This document shows positions 24,698-34,500 of a stretch of 37,414 bases of DNA, in pieces. Below the pieces are notes generated by a model. That model had not been told where the DNA came from, did no database searches, and worked only from the letters and a program-made list of their open reading frames with translations. This DNA is from Flammeovirga sp. EKP202. Its GTDB lineage: Bacteria > Bacteroidota > Bacteroidia > Cytophagales > Flammeovirgaceae. Location: positions 1-37,414 of the forward strand of contig NZ_JACVVP010000067.1 of the NCBI RefSeq assembly GCF_014534745.1, read 5' to 3'. Both the position numbers and the translations under genes were made by a program. The stretch's first letter is position 1, and every line of letters begins with the position of its first letter.

Positions 24698-25615
24698 ATG
24701 AATGGCTTTATCTCCGATTTAAAGTATACATGGAACAAACCTGGAAGTGGGCTACTTCGACTGATTATCGTTAATGTTGTCGTATATGTTTGTATGAGCT
24801 TATTGATGCTTGTATTTAAACTATCAGGTTTACATGGTATTTATGATCAATATATATTTAGCAATGTAGCCTTACCACCTTATATCTATGACGCTGTCGT
24901 GAAGCCTTGGACGCTGATCACTTATTTCTTCATGCATAGTATGAGTGATTTCTTTCATATCCTTTTCAATATGTTAATCATGTATTGGTTTGGGATAATC
25001 TTCACTGAGTTTTTAGGGGATAAGAAGTTAGTTGCACTGTATTTTCTTGGTGGTATTGCCGGTGGCCTAGCCTATTTATTAATGTACAATGTGGTTCCTT
25101 ATTACAGAGGTCACATGGAAATGGTTAGTGGACTAATTGGAGCCTCAGCTTGTGTATATGCAATTGTAGTAGGTGCCGCAACAATTGCCCCTGATTATAG
25201 AATAAACCTTTTGTTTGTAGGTCCTGTAAAAATCAAATATTTAGCTGCAGTTTATATCTTCTTGTCATTGATACAATCAGCTGGAAGTAATGCAGGAGGA
25301 GAAATTGCTCACTTAGGTGGTGCTTTGATGGGATTCTCTTATGTCTCTCTATTAAAAAGAGGAACAGACCTTGGGAAGCCATTGTATGCGATGACCAATT
25401 TTTTCACCAACTTAACAAAGTCGGATAGAAAGTTGAAAGTGGTTCATAGATCAAAAGGCAAGGCAGCCAAAAAAACACAAACTACGAAAACAACCAATCA
25501 GCCTACACAAGACAGTGTAGATGAGATTCTTGATAAAATTTCAGAAAGAGGGTATGAAGGCCTGACACAAGAGGAAAAAGAAATTCTTTTCAAGGCAAGT
25601 CAACGTAAACACTAA
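24698..25615 (+). CDS. Rhomboid-family intramembrane protease with DUF6576-like tail (second of two)
   Basis: A 305-residue protein: rhomboid core with TYFFMHSMSDFFHILFNMLI (75-94), Ser150 in GASA (the usual fourth residue Gly is Ala) and His205 in AHLGG. After the last helix comes a basic cytosolic linker (VVHRSKGKAAKKTQTTK) and a short C-terminal helical motif, SVDEILDKISERGYEGLTQE, as in the DUF6576 tail common in Bacteroidota rhomboids. It has its own 200-base upstream gap and a terminator behind. Both catalytic residues are kept, so it is probably active; the GASA variant may affect activity. Confidence 0.9.
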   Translation: MNGFISDLKYTWNKPGSGLLRLIIVNVVVYVCMSLLMLVFKLSGLHGIYDQYIFSNVALPPYIYDAVVKPWTLITYFFMHSMSDFFHILFNMLIMYWFGIIFTEFLGDKKLVALYFLGGIAGGLAYLLMYNVVPYYRGHMEMVSGLIGASACVYAIVVGAATIAPDYRINLLFVGPVKIKYLAAVYIFLSLIQSAGSNAGGEIAHLGGALMGFSYVSLLKRGTDLGKPLYAMTNFFTNLTKSDRKLKVVHRSKGKAAKKTQTTKTTNQPTQDSVDEILDKISERGYEGLTQEEKEILFKASQRKH

Positions 25616-25710
25616 AAATAATTTGTGAATAGGTAAAATGAGGAGTATAATTTTATCATTCTGTATAGTGTAATTCCCTTTATTTTATTAATATTGTAAT
25701 GAAATAGCTT

Positions 25711-25746
25711 AAAAGTCATTTTTTCTTAAAAGAATGACTTTTTTGT
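25711..25746 (+). terminator. Terminator of the second rhomboid gene
   Basis: AAAGTCATT (25712-25720) / AATGACTTT (25733-25741) with a twelve-base loop, flanked by A and T runs. It lies about 100 bases past the stop. Confidence 0.75.
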
Positions 25747-25885
25747 TTGTGAAATTTAAAAAGTAACAATCAAGCACAATTGAAAGTGTAGTATTTAAAT
25801 AGCAGAATAACCAGGCATTGATAACCTATTATTTTTTGAACTGCTCTACACTGACTACCAACGCTTTGAAATAAATACATAGCAT

Positions 25886-27343
25886 ATGGATAAGGCAATT
25901 TTAGACAAATATGAACTTGTAGTAGGATTGGAAGTTCATTCACAATTACAGACTAAAAGTAAAATTTTTGCTTCAGACCCAACAACCTACGGTCAGGATC
26001 CTAATGTTAATGTCAGTACAATTACACTTGCATTGCCAGGTACATTACCCAAAGTGAATAAATCTGTAGTAGAATATTCTATCAAAATGGGATTGGCATG
26101 CCATTGTAAAATTTCAGAATATCAATTCTTCGATAGAAAAAACTATTTCTATCCAGATTTACCAAAAGGATATCAAACAACTCAAGATAAAACACCAATC
26201 TGTATTGGTGGCCATGTAGATGTAGTGACTAAAGCAGGTGAAAAATTTACAGTGATTCTTAACCGTATTCATATGGAAGAAGATGCTGGAAAATCAACAC
26301 ACTTAGAGGGTTCACCTGATACTTTGGTGGACTTGAACAGAGCTGGAGTACCATTGATGGAAATCGTGACAGAACCATGTATTCATGATTCAGCTGTAGC
26401 GGCAGCCTTTGTAGGTGAAATCCGTAAGATTGTTCGCTACTTAGAAGTATCTGATGGTAATATGGAAGAGGGTTCATTACGTTGTGATGCCAATGTTTCT
26501 GTACGTTTGAAAGGCGATACAAAATTGGGCCAAAAATGTGAGATCAAGAACATGAACTCCATGCGTAACATTCAGAGAGCAATCGACTATGAAATGCAAC
26601 GTCAGATTGACATGATTGAGAAAGGAGAGGAGATCATTTCAGAAACAAGGACATTTAATGTTGAGACAGGTAAAACCTATGGTATGAGAACCAAGGAGAC
26701 ATTAAATGATTATAGATATTTTCCATGCCCAGATTTACCACCAATGATTGTTAAACCAGAATGGGTGGAAAAAATCAAGCAAGAAATGCCAAGCTTACCT
26801 TATGAACTGGTAGAGAAGTTTATCGCAGAGTATAAGCTTTCAGAAGCAGATGCCTATCAATTGACAGAAACAAGAGAGACGGCTTCTTACTTTGAAGCTT
26901 TATGTAATGCTACTAAAAACTTCAAGTCGGCAGCAAATTGGATGAACGGCCCATTGAAATCAATGGTGAATGAAAGTGGTACTTCTTATGCCGAATTACC
27001 TGTTCAACCTGCTCAAGTGGCTGAAATTATTGGATTGGTAGATGATAAAAAAGTAAGTCATGCTGCAGCAACACAACAATTATTGAAAGCAGTGGCGGAG
27101 CGTGAAGGAAGCAAGCCTGAGGAAGTAGCTAAAGAGTTGGACTTGATTCAAGATAGTGGAGATGACTTCTTGGTGCCATTAATTGAGCAAGCAATTGCGA
27201 AGTTCCCTGATAAAGCGAAAGCGTACAAAAAAGGAAAGAAAAACCTTTTAGGGTTATTTATGGGAGAGGTGATGAAGTTGGCAAAAGGTAAAGCTGACCC
27301 TCAAAAAACAAATCAATTGCTAAGAGAAGCATTGGAAAAATAA
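25886..27343 (+). CDS. gatB: Aspartyl/glutamyl-tRNA amidotransferase subunit B
   Basis: The tRNA-binding kinase subunit of GatCAB, which converts Glu-tRNA(Gln) or Asp-tRNA(Asn) into the amidated forms. At 485 residues it has full length. VVGLEVHSQLQTKSKIF (12-28), the metal/ATP region FDRKNYFYPDLPKGYQ, and VDLNRAGVPLMEIVTEP with SLRCDANVS are the typical GatB signatures. The C-terminal YqeY-like tail ends LFMGEVMKLAKGKADPQKTN. It is not beside gatA or gatC here. A long hairpin follows. Confidence 0.96.
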   Translation: MDKAILDKYELVVGLEVHSQLQTKSKIFASDPTTYGQDPNVNVSTITLALPGTLPKVNKSVVEYSIKMGLACHCKISEYQFFDRKNYFYPDLPKGYQTTQDKTPICIGGHVDVVTKAGEKFTVILNRIHMEEDAGKSTHLEGSPDTLVDLNRAGVPLMEIVTEPCIHDSAVAAAFVGEIRKIVRYLEVSDGNMEEGSLRCDANVSVRLKGDTKLGQKCEIKNMNSMRNIQRAIDYEMQRQIDMIEKGEEIISETRTFNVETGKTYGMRTKETLNDYRYFPCPDLPPMIVKPEWVEKIKQEMPSLPYELVEKFIAEYKLSEADAYQLTETRETASYFEALCNATKNFKSAANWMNGPLKSMVNESGTSYAELPVQPAQVAEIIGLVDDKKVSHAAATQQLLKAVAEREGSKPEEVAKELDLIQDSGDDFLVPLIEQAIAKFPDKAKAYKKGKKNLLGLFMGEVMKLAKGKADPQKTNQLLREALEK

Positions 27344-27397
27344 AGATCTGTGTATATTGCATAAGGAAGTAGTACATCAAATCTGATGGAATACTTA

Positions 27398-27433
27398 GAA
27401 AGCACCTTGTTTTGGATTGAACAAGGTGCTTTC
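27398..27433 (+). terminator. Strong hairpin behind gatB
   Basis: A 14-bp perfect stem, GAAAGCACCTTGTT / AACAAGGTGCTTTC, with an eight-base loop and no long T-run after it. It lies 55 bases past the gatB stop. Confidence 0.7.
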
Positions 27434-27532
27434 TCAGTAAAATATTTATTTTATTTAAGCTTTAAATAAGGTAGATAAAGTAAACATTATTACTGCATCA
27501 TAAAGAACATAGCAACTTGTAAACGTATAATT

Positions 27533-28630
27533 GTGAAGACATTACACAACATTTTTTTCCTATTACTTGCTTTTATAGTAGTAAGTTGTGGTGGGGCCAA
27601 AGAAGAAAAAAGAACATACCCTGCTTCCGTAACAATTTCAGGTACCCTCGAAGGACAATCAGAAGGAACAAAAATCATATTATATACTATTCAAAGTGTT
27701 GGAGGTAAGAAAAATGTAGCCGAAGCAACGACAGATGCTAAAGGGGCTTTTGCATTAAAATATACCGTGCCTAAGATTGGTTTATATACTTTGAATATTG
27801 GAAATCAAGCAGAAGAACTTGTAGTTCTTGAAACAAAGGATTTAAAAGTGGAGAACAATGGTGAATTCTTCAAAATAACAGGTTCTAAAGAAAATGATCA
27901 ACTAAATGAACTGAAGGATATGTATGATTCATTTTCAGAAAAAGGAAATGAATTGCAGCAAGAATATGCTACTTCTGAGCATAAAGAAGCAGTATTAGAA
28001 AAGTTCAAGAAGTTACAAGATGAACAGAAAGAAGCAGTAAAAGCAATGCTTAAGAAATTGGATGGAGCTTATGTTACTTTAGTAGCTTTAAACTTTATTC
28101 AAGATAAGGAAAGCAGCTTTGAGGTAATTTCTGAAACAATAGAGAAGTTAGAAACAAAGTTTCCTCAAGATAGCCTAGTGATGGAAGTAGCAAAAAGCTA
28201 CAACGCTTTAAAGTCTACGATGGTAGGTTCTGAAGCAATGCCTATTGCCTTAGCGAGTCCAAAAGGAGAAACGATTGCTTTAGAATCTTTCAGAGGGAAA
28301 TATGTAATGATCGATTTCTGGGCATCTTGGTGTAGACCTTGCCGTATGGAAAACCCAAATGTTTTGAAGGCTTATTCAAAATACAAAGAAAAAGGTTTTG
28401 AAGTATATGGAGTTTCTATTGATAGAGATGCAGAAGCTTGGAAGAAGGCTATTGAGCAAGACCACATTTCTTGGGCACAAGTATTGGATGAAGATGGTTC
28501 TGTTGCAACACAATATGGAGTGGAAGGAATTCCTTTTACTTTATTATTGGATAAAGAGGGTAAGATCATTGCCAAAAACCTAAGAGGTGATGCTTTAGAG
28601 AAAAAGCTTGAAGAGCTTCTAGGAAAATAA
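27533..28630 (+). CDS. TlpA-like thioredoxin lipoprotein with DUF4369-like N-terminus
   Basis: A 365-residue lipoprotein, probably periplasm-facing, that should reduce or isomerise disulfides. A GTG start gives MKTLHNIFFLLLAFIVVSC, with lipobox Cys19. Residues about 30-120 form a beta-rich region like DUF4369 (VTISGTLEGQSEGTKIILY). A helical, charged linker follows (about 120-230), then a thioredoxin fold with the intact active site ASWCRPC (Cys267, Cys270) and the cis-proline segment GVEGIPFTLLLD. This domain order is common in Bacteroidota. It is a single-gene unit between two hairpins. Unlike the thioredoxin-like protein at 4950-5474, the active site is preserved. Confidence 0.9.
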   Translation: MKTLHNIFFLLLAFIVVSCGGAKEEKRTYPASVTISGTLEGQSEGTKIILYTIQSVGGKKNVAEATTDAKGAFALKYTVPKIGLYTLNIGNQAEELVVLETKDLKVENNGEFFKITGSKENDQLNELKDMYDSFSEKGNELQQEYATSEHKEAVLEKFKKLQDEQKEAVKAMLKKLDGAYVTLVALNFIQDKESSFEVISETIEKLETKFPQDSLVMEVAKSYNALKSTMVGSEAMPIALASPKGETIALESFRGKYVMIDFWASWCRPCRMENPNVLKAYSKYKEKGFEVYGVSIDRDAEAWKKAIEQDHISWAQVLDEDGSVATQYGVEGIPFTLLLDKEGKIIAKNLRGDALEKKLEELLGK

Positions 28631-28665
28631 GAAATACCATGACTGAGTATATTCAGTTCTAATTT

Positions 28666-28712
28666 ATAAACCCCAAAAATGTTGTTATGACTTTTTTGGG
28701 GTTTATAATTTT
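28666..28712 (+). terminator. Terminator of the thioredoxin lipoprotein gene
   Basis: ATAAACCCCAAAAA (28666-28679) pairs exactly with TTTTTGGGGTTTAT (28693-28706), followed by AATTTTT. It lies 35 bases past the stop. Confidence 0.85.
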
Positions 28713-28739
28713 TAAGTCTATTTTCGAATTGAACTATAT

Positions 28740-28899
28740 AAGCAGTTCACATTTAAAATTGGGATAAGTTGGATTATTATTTTTTAGTCTAATCAAGGCA
28801 GAATAGAAGAGCATAGCCGAAGCTACGTGATGATATTCTAACGAAGAGTAGGCTAAAAAAGACAATCCAAAACTTCCGATTTTAATTGTACAACTGCTT
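28740..28899. repeat. 160-bp fold-back element with long imperfect terminal inverted repeats (MITE-like)
   Basis: The left end AAGCAGTT (28740-28747) is matched by AACTGCTT (28892-28899). Inward the two arms keep matching with small differences for about 50 bases: ACATTTAAAATTGGG against the complement of CCGATTTTAATTGTA, TTGGATT against AATCCAA, and TTTTTTAG against CTAAAAAA. The centre holds a small hairpin around GCATAGCCGAAGCTACG. No ORF lies inside. The form suggests a miniature inverted-repeat element or a palindromic intergenic repeat. No clear target duplication was found. Confidence 0.6.
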
Positions 28900-28996
28900 A
28901 AACACGTATGATTAAAACTTAAATCCGACTAACTAGAATTAGATAATAGGCTTCTTCATCGTGTTAAAATCAAAATAAATTAAAGCGAAACTATTT

Positions 28997-30541
28997 ATGA
29001 ATTTTAAACTAAATATCATTGCCAACTTATTGGCTCTATTCAGCCCCTGCTTTTTATTTGCTCAAAATGTTACTTTATCTACCACTGCTTCAGAAATGAA
29101 TAGTGTGTTAGGTTATTTATCAAAAGACGCTTTAGAGAAGCATACCAAAGTATTGGCAAGTGATGACATGAAAGGTCGTAATATGCTGGAAGGAGGACAT
29201 GAACTAGCAGCTGCTTATATCAAATCTTTTTACAACCTTAATAATATTCCAAAGTATAATGAGGAACGAACCCTTCAATTTCCAACTTTTGTCCCTCAAT
29301 ACACAAAGTTTAAAGTGTATAATCAGAATGCAATTTTGACAAAGGATCACTTTGACTTATTTCCATTTAACAGTGTTGATCTGAATGGAGATATAGAAAT
29401 TTTGTATGTAGATAAAATTGATTTTAAGAATCTATACAGAAGGTATACTAGAGATAAAGGAGTCATATTTCATCATTATGACCCTTTTGATAAAATGAAT
29501 ACAGTGAAAATAGAAGATATAAATGCCAAAGTTTTTTTCTCAATCAAGGACAATGAACACAATTTAAATCGTAATGACTTTAGGTCAATCAGTAAACGAC
29601 TACCAATTGCTTATTTAAGAAAATCGGAATATGAAAAATGGATTGCTAAGAATGATGATTCTTCTTCTGAGTGGGTCGGTGTGAATTGGAATACAATTCT
29701 TTCTTTATTTTCAGAGGAACAACAAGAAATGATTAGTAGGTACAATATGCTTAAGAAGAAAGAACAAAGGCAACTAAAAACCGAAATACATATAGAATCA
29801 AAATATGAAGTTTTGGAATATGAAAATGAGCATATTCTAGGGTTTATTGAGGGGACTGATTTAAAAGATGAAATAATATTGGTGAATGCAAACTATGATG
29901 GAGTTGGCATTCAAAAAGGTGTAATTTATAATGGAGCAAATGCAAACGCTACAGCAACTGCTGCAGTAATGGAATTAGCATTGGCCTTTCAAAAAGCAAA
30001 AGAAGCAGGTTATTCACCTCGAAGGTCTATACTTTTTGTAAACTTTACCGTCAATGAGATCTTCGCAATAGGTGAATTTTTCTTCTGTGAGTATTCTGGA
30101 TTACCAATAGATAATATTGTGGCCAATATTACTTTTAAGCAATTAGGGAGGAAACATAAAGAGGTAGACGATGAGAACTATTGTTACTTGCTTGGTACAC
30201 AACTACATTCTTCAAAGTATGAGAAGATCATTCTTGAAACGGCGAACACCTATGAGAAGGATCTTAAAATCTATACCAAGACTTCAAGCAGTACCTATTA
30301 TGATAATAATCGAGTTTCTAATGCACTAGTGTTTAGAAATATACCAACTACTGTTCTAACAGATTATTGTCAAGAAGATTTATATGCCCCCACAGACGAT
30401 GTTGATAGAGTTAACTTTGACCTAGTTTATAAAAGAACAAAATTAGGGATGAAATTAATATGGGAAATGGCTAATCGTTCGGATACTTTAGAAAAAGATC
30501 TATTTGTACCGAATAAGCATTACCCTGAATATTATTGGTAA
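28997..30541 (+). CDS. M28-family peptidase homologue with lost metal ligands (pseudoenzyme)
   Basis: A 514-residue exported protein (signal peptide 1-22, ending LFAQ). Residues about 275-505 follow the M28 zinc aminopeptidase fold: HILGFIEGTDLKDEIILV, YNGANANATATAAVMELALA, RRSILFVNFTVNE, IVANITFKQLGR and LYAPTDDVDRVNFDLVYKR are clearly family segments. The zinc-binding positions are changed. HYD is NYD (His to Asn299), the NGADD-type motif is NGANAN, the GEE motif is VNE (352-354), the DHY-type motif is NNR, and the HEDYH-type segment before APTDD has no histidine. The protein probably cannot bind two zinc ions and is likely a non-catalytic binding protein. The first 270 residues contain a SDDMKGRN motif seen in true M28 peptidases. 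It is a single gene behind the fold-back element. Confidence 0.8.
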   Translation: MNFKLNIIANLLALFSPCFLFAQNVTLSTTASEMNSVLGYLSKDALEKHTKVLASDDMKGRNMLEGGHELAAAYIKSFYNLNNIPKYNEERTLQFPTFVPQYTKFKVYNQNAILTKDHFDLFPFNSVDLNGDIEILYVDKIDFKNLYRRYTRDKGVIFHHYDPFDKMNTVKIEDINAKVFFSIKDNEHNLNRNDFRSISKRLPIAYLRKSEYEKWIAKNDDSSSEWVGVNWNTILSLFSEEQQEMISRYNMLKKKEQRQLKTEIHIESKYEVLEYENEHILGFIEGTDLKDEIILVNANYDGVGIQKGVIYNGANANATATAAVMELALAFQKAKEAGYSPRRSILFVNFTVNEIFAIGEFFFCEYSGLPIDNIVANITFKQLGRKHKEVDDENYCYLLGTQLHSSKYEKIILETANTYEKDLKIYTKTSSSTYYDNNRVSNALVFRNIPTTVLTDYCQEDLYAPTDDVDRVNFDLVYKRTKLGMKLIWEMANRSDTLEKDLFVPNKHYPEYYW

Positions 30542-30550
30542 GCACTTGTT

Positions 30551-30745
30551 AGGTAAGAAAGAGGTAAGAATTAAGAAAAATGGTTCGTGCTGTGGTCTAT
30601 AAAGTAGTTTTTATGATGGTTCGTGAGCCACAAGGCATTGTGACTCTACAGAAGACTCTTTTCCAATTGTCTATTAATCGTCGCTTCAAAAAAAACTTAC
30701 CTCTTCATTCTTTCCTCTTACCTCTTAATTCCCTTCCCCCTAAGT
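30551..30745. repeat. Intergenic sequence with purine-rich inverted arms
   Basis: AGGTAAGAAAGAGGTAAGAA near 30551-30570 is roughly mirrored by CTTACCTCTT and CTCTTACCTCTTAATT at 30696-30730. Between them, TGGTTCGTG occurs twice (30581 and 30617), the second inside a small hairpin with GAGCC. It looks like a worn repeat element; only the arms and the direct repeat are seen directly. Confidence 0.35.
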
Positions 30746-30762
30746 AAATTACCTAAAATTGA

Positions 30763-31149
30763 ATGATGGGTAACCTTCTATCTGAAATAGAGTCTTTTTT
30801 CTGGAGATTTACAGTATTAATAAAAATTGTAACGCTCTCTGATATGAAAAATTATTCTAATGTATATTCGTCGTTAACCGAGGGAAACAAATTTCACTTT
30901 GAAAAAGTTCAATGGATAGATAAAATTAAAAAATTATATAAAGTTTGTATCAATTATGTTGAAAGTGAATTGATTCCGTCAGTTGACAGCATTAAAAATC
31001 TTCAAAAAAAATATACACCTTTATACCCATCTACATTAGAAACAGACGTTCCAGTTGTTGTTTCAAACATTCTTACCATTCCGTTAGAATTACATTATAT
31101 GAAAAGGAAAAAGGATAATAAAGAGGAGAATTTAGATTATTCCGGTTAG
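30763..31149 (+). CDS. Hypothetical protein
   Basis: A 128-codon ORF (or 101 from the ATG at 30844). No recognised domain, no clear signal peptide; the middle is lysine-rich and predicted helical (VQWIDKIKKLYKVCINYVES), and the end is highly charged. It follows a repeat-like stretch and precedes a gene-free leader. There is no strong ribosome-binding or promoter evidence. It could be a real small gene or chance coding. Confidence 0.35.
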   Translation: MMGNLLSEIESFFWRFTVLIKIVTLSDMKNYSNVYSSLTEGNKFHFEKVQWIDKIKKLYKVCINYVESELIPSVDSIKNLQKKYTPLYPSTLETDVPVVVSNILTIPLELHYMKRKKDNKEENLDYSG

Positions 31150-31521
31150 ATAAAACCCTTTATACTTAAAATGATAAGAGGTAGGAAAATTCTCAAAAAT
31201 TAAACCGTATATCTAGCAATTGGTCAATGTTATGAGAAATGAAGTCTTTATATTGTTTTACCAAGTAAAACTGTTAATAGGCTATTTTCAGAGTGGTTTA
31301 TTTACTATATTCCTATAAACCTAATAAATGAGGAAAAAATGATTTACCCGTTAAACCAATTTCTAAATATATAATTTCTATTTCAAGTTATTCTCTGTTG
31401 TAGTTTCAATCGCTTTATTCTGTAACACTGCACCTTTGAATGCTATTTATTGTAAGATCACTCTTTAGACCTAATTTTATTAAGAGTGATTGCTATCTAA
31501 TGCAATACCCTATTATCACTC
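31150..31521. promoter_or_regulatory. Gene-free leader of the giant secreted protein gene
   Basis: 372 bases without ORF. A hairpin with ATCACTCTT (31457-31465) and AAGAGTGAT (31482-31490) lies about 30 bases before the ATG of the giant gene and would sit in its 5' untranslated region. A CACCTTTG sequence near 31430 resembles a -7 box but lacks the TA. Confidence 0.4.
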
Positions 31522-34500
31522 ATGAAACCACTTACTATTTCAGTATTTTTTAACCAGAAAATACTGCCCATTATCGCTACATTCCTTTTCCTAAGTTACC
31601 CCATATTTGGACAAGGAGTTATTGAAGATATCACAGGAGAAGAGCCTGTGTATCACAAGTTCAAAAGATTAAAAGATGACCCTATTGCTCGACAACAGTT
31701 TGAGCATTTGATGTTGGAAAATCCAATCACACATGAAATTCCAGCCAATATCTTTGAACAAGAAAAAGCTTTTATTCAGAATATTCACTTTCAAAATGCA
31801 AAGCGCCTAAGATTATTTTCTTCCACTGCAACAGCTCCAAAATGGCACAAAAGAGGCCCTTTTAATGTAGGAGGAAGAACAAGGGCTTTAGCAATCGATA
31901 GAACCAACGAAAATATCATCTTAGCCGGTGGTGTTTCAGGAGGTTTATGGAGATCTATTGATGGAGGTAATAGTTGGACGAAAGTAACCGCTCCAACAGA
32001 TCGTCAGAGTATTACATGTATTGCCCAAGATCCAAGACCTCATTTCTCCAATGTTTGGTATTATGGTTCAGGAGAAGTATATGGTAATTCGGCAGCAGCA
32101 GGAGGAGCAGCTTACAGAGGAAATGGTATTTATAAGTCAATTGATGGAGGTGTTTCTTGGACTTCTCTTGAAGGAACTACTTTTGATCCTACCGTTTCTG
32201 GAGGTGATTTTCAATATACATCAAGTATAGTAGTCCATGACAATGGAATAATTTATGTGACTCATCAAGGAGGTATTTCTAGGTCTTTTGATGATGGAAA
32301 TACTTGGACCAAAGTGTTGGAAAATCAAAGTTCTCTTTACACTGAAATAATATCCAATGCATCAGGGAAATTATTTGCTACTATTTCCAATCATGGTTAT
32401 TTCATGTCAGATGACGGAGAAAACTGGACAGAGATCACACCTTCAGAAGTTGCATCTATTTCATTAAGTAGAACGGTTATGGCTGCAGCTCCCTCCAATC
32501 CTGATGTGGTATACTTTTTTGCACATACCCCAGGAAATGGAACAAATGCACATATGTTATTGAAGTATACTATTTCGACTAACACATGGGATGACCGCAC
32601 TTCTAATTTGCCAGCCTATGGAGGATATGTTGGTAATCTTTCTCAAGGAAGTTATAACCAATATATTAAGGTAAAACCAAATAACGAGGATGTAGTTTTT
32701 ATAGGAAGTACTAACCTTTATAGAACTACGAATGGTTTTACAGATACTTCTGAAACCTCATGGATTGGAGGGTATTCGCCGGCAAACAACGTAAGCCAAT
32801 ATGAGAATCACCACCCCGATAACCATGCCATGGTCTTTCTCCCTTCCAACCCGGATATTGTGATTACAAGCCATGATGGCGGAGTGTCAAAATCCAAAAA
32901 TATAATGGCAGAAGCAGTAGAGTGGGAATGTCTAAATAATGGCTATTACACCACACAGGCTTATGCGATTGCCATAGATGAAGAAACAACAGGAGATGCA
33001 AGGATATTGGCAGGATTTCAGGATAATGGTAAGTGGTATACAGACGCTTCAGCTACAGATGCAGATTGGATAGAGGAGTATGCAGGAGGTGACGGTTGTT
33101 ACGTTGCTATTGTACCAGGAGAACACATCCGATATACAAGTACCCAAAACGGTAAAATTTTAAGATTTAAAGGAGATAATCCATCACAACCTACAGATTA
33201 TGATGGTATACAGCCGACGAAAGCGTCAGGGCAATTATTTGTTCACCCTTACATTCTTGACCCCAATGACAGTGATGTGATGTATTATCCGGCTAAAAAG
33301 TCGTTATGGTTTAATTTGTCTCTTTCAAGTATCAATTCAGGCTATACTTTTAATGGTACTTCTAAAGGTTGGGATACTTATTCAAATGTGGCCACATCAG
33401 GAACTATTACAGCCGTTGCAGCATCGAAAAGTCCTGAGAACATTGTTGTTGTAGGGACGGGGAATGGCCAAATTTATAGAGTCAACGATTCAAGGTCTAA
33501 GTCTTCAAGTGTTGATCATTTAACAGCCAATAAAAACTTACCTAAGGCTTACGTTTCTTGTGTGGCAGTGAATCCAAAAGATGCTGATCACATTGTAGTG
33601 ATTTTTTCTAATTATCAGACAAAAAGTATTTATCAAACAAAAGATGGAGGTACTACATGGGAGCATGTGTCTGGTAATTTGGAAGAAAATGAGGATGGAT
33701 CAGGGGCAGGGCCTTCTGTACGTTGGGCAGAGTTTCATCAGCCTACAGATGGAGAAGAAGGTCTCTTTGTAGGGACGAGTGTAGGACTTTATTATTCACC
33801 AATCTCAAGTATCTCTGAAAATACTCATTGGATGCAACAAGGAGAGAAGGAAATTGGTGACGGGGTTGTGACAATGATCAAAACAAGAGAAGATGGTTTG
33901 GTGGTTGTAGCGACACACTCCAATGGTATTTATTCAGCTTACTATGGAGTGGATTCAATGCCACCTTTAGTAAAAACAACAATTGAGGAGCGTACCTATT
34001 CGTTGGGTGAGATCGTTGAAGCAATTGATCTCAATGATATTTTTGAATCACAAAATCAGAATAATTTAGTCTATGAGGTGATCACTTCTGATACGAGTGT
34101 GATCAAAACGTCTATTTCAAATGATACTTTATACATTGCAACCAATATTACAACAGGAACTGCTAAAGTAACACTTATTGCTTATGAAGGAGAACTTTCC
34201 TCTAAGGTAAAATTTGATGCAAAAGTAGAGAATATCGTTCCTGCATTATATGCTCAAACCAATCAATCGGGTGAAATCTATCGATCGCAATATTTTACTG
34301 ATTTTGGGAAACCTGTTTATTTAGCGGAAGATATTTTAGTACCTGACGGTAAAAATTGGATCATTTCGAAAATAAAAGCCTATGGACAAAGTACGGGAGC
34401 TGATGTACCAGTAATTGAGGTATTTATTTATGAAGATAATAATGGACAACCTTCTGAAAATATCATTTATAGTTCAGGCCAAGTTCCGATATCAAGTTAT

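Noticed and set aside
32021-32230. Out-of-frame plus ORF inside the giant gene
   Set aside because: The main frame there encodes clear Asp-box motifs of the propeller.
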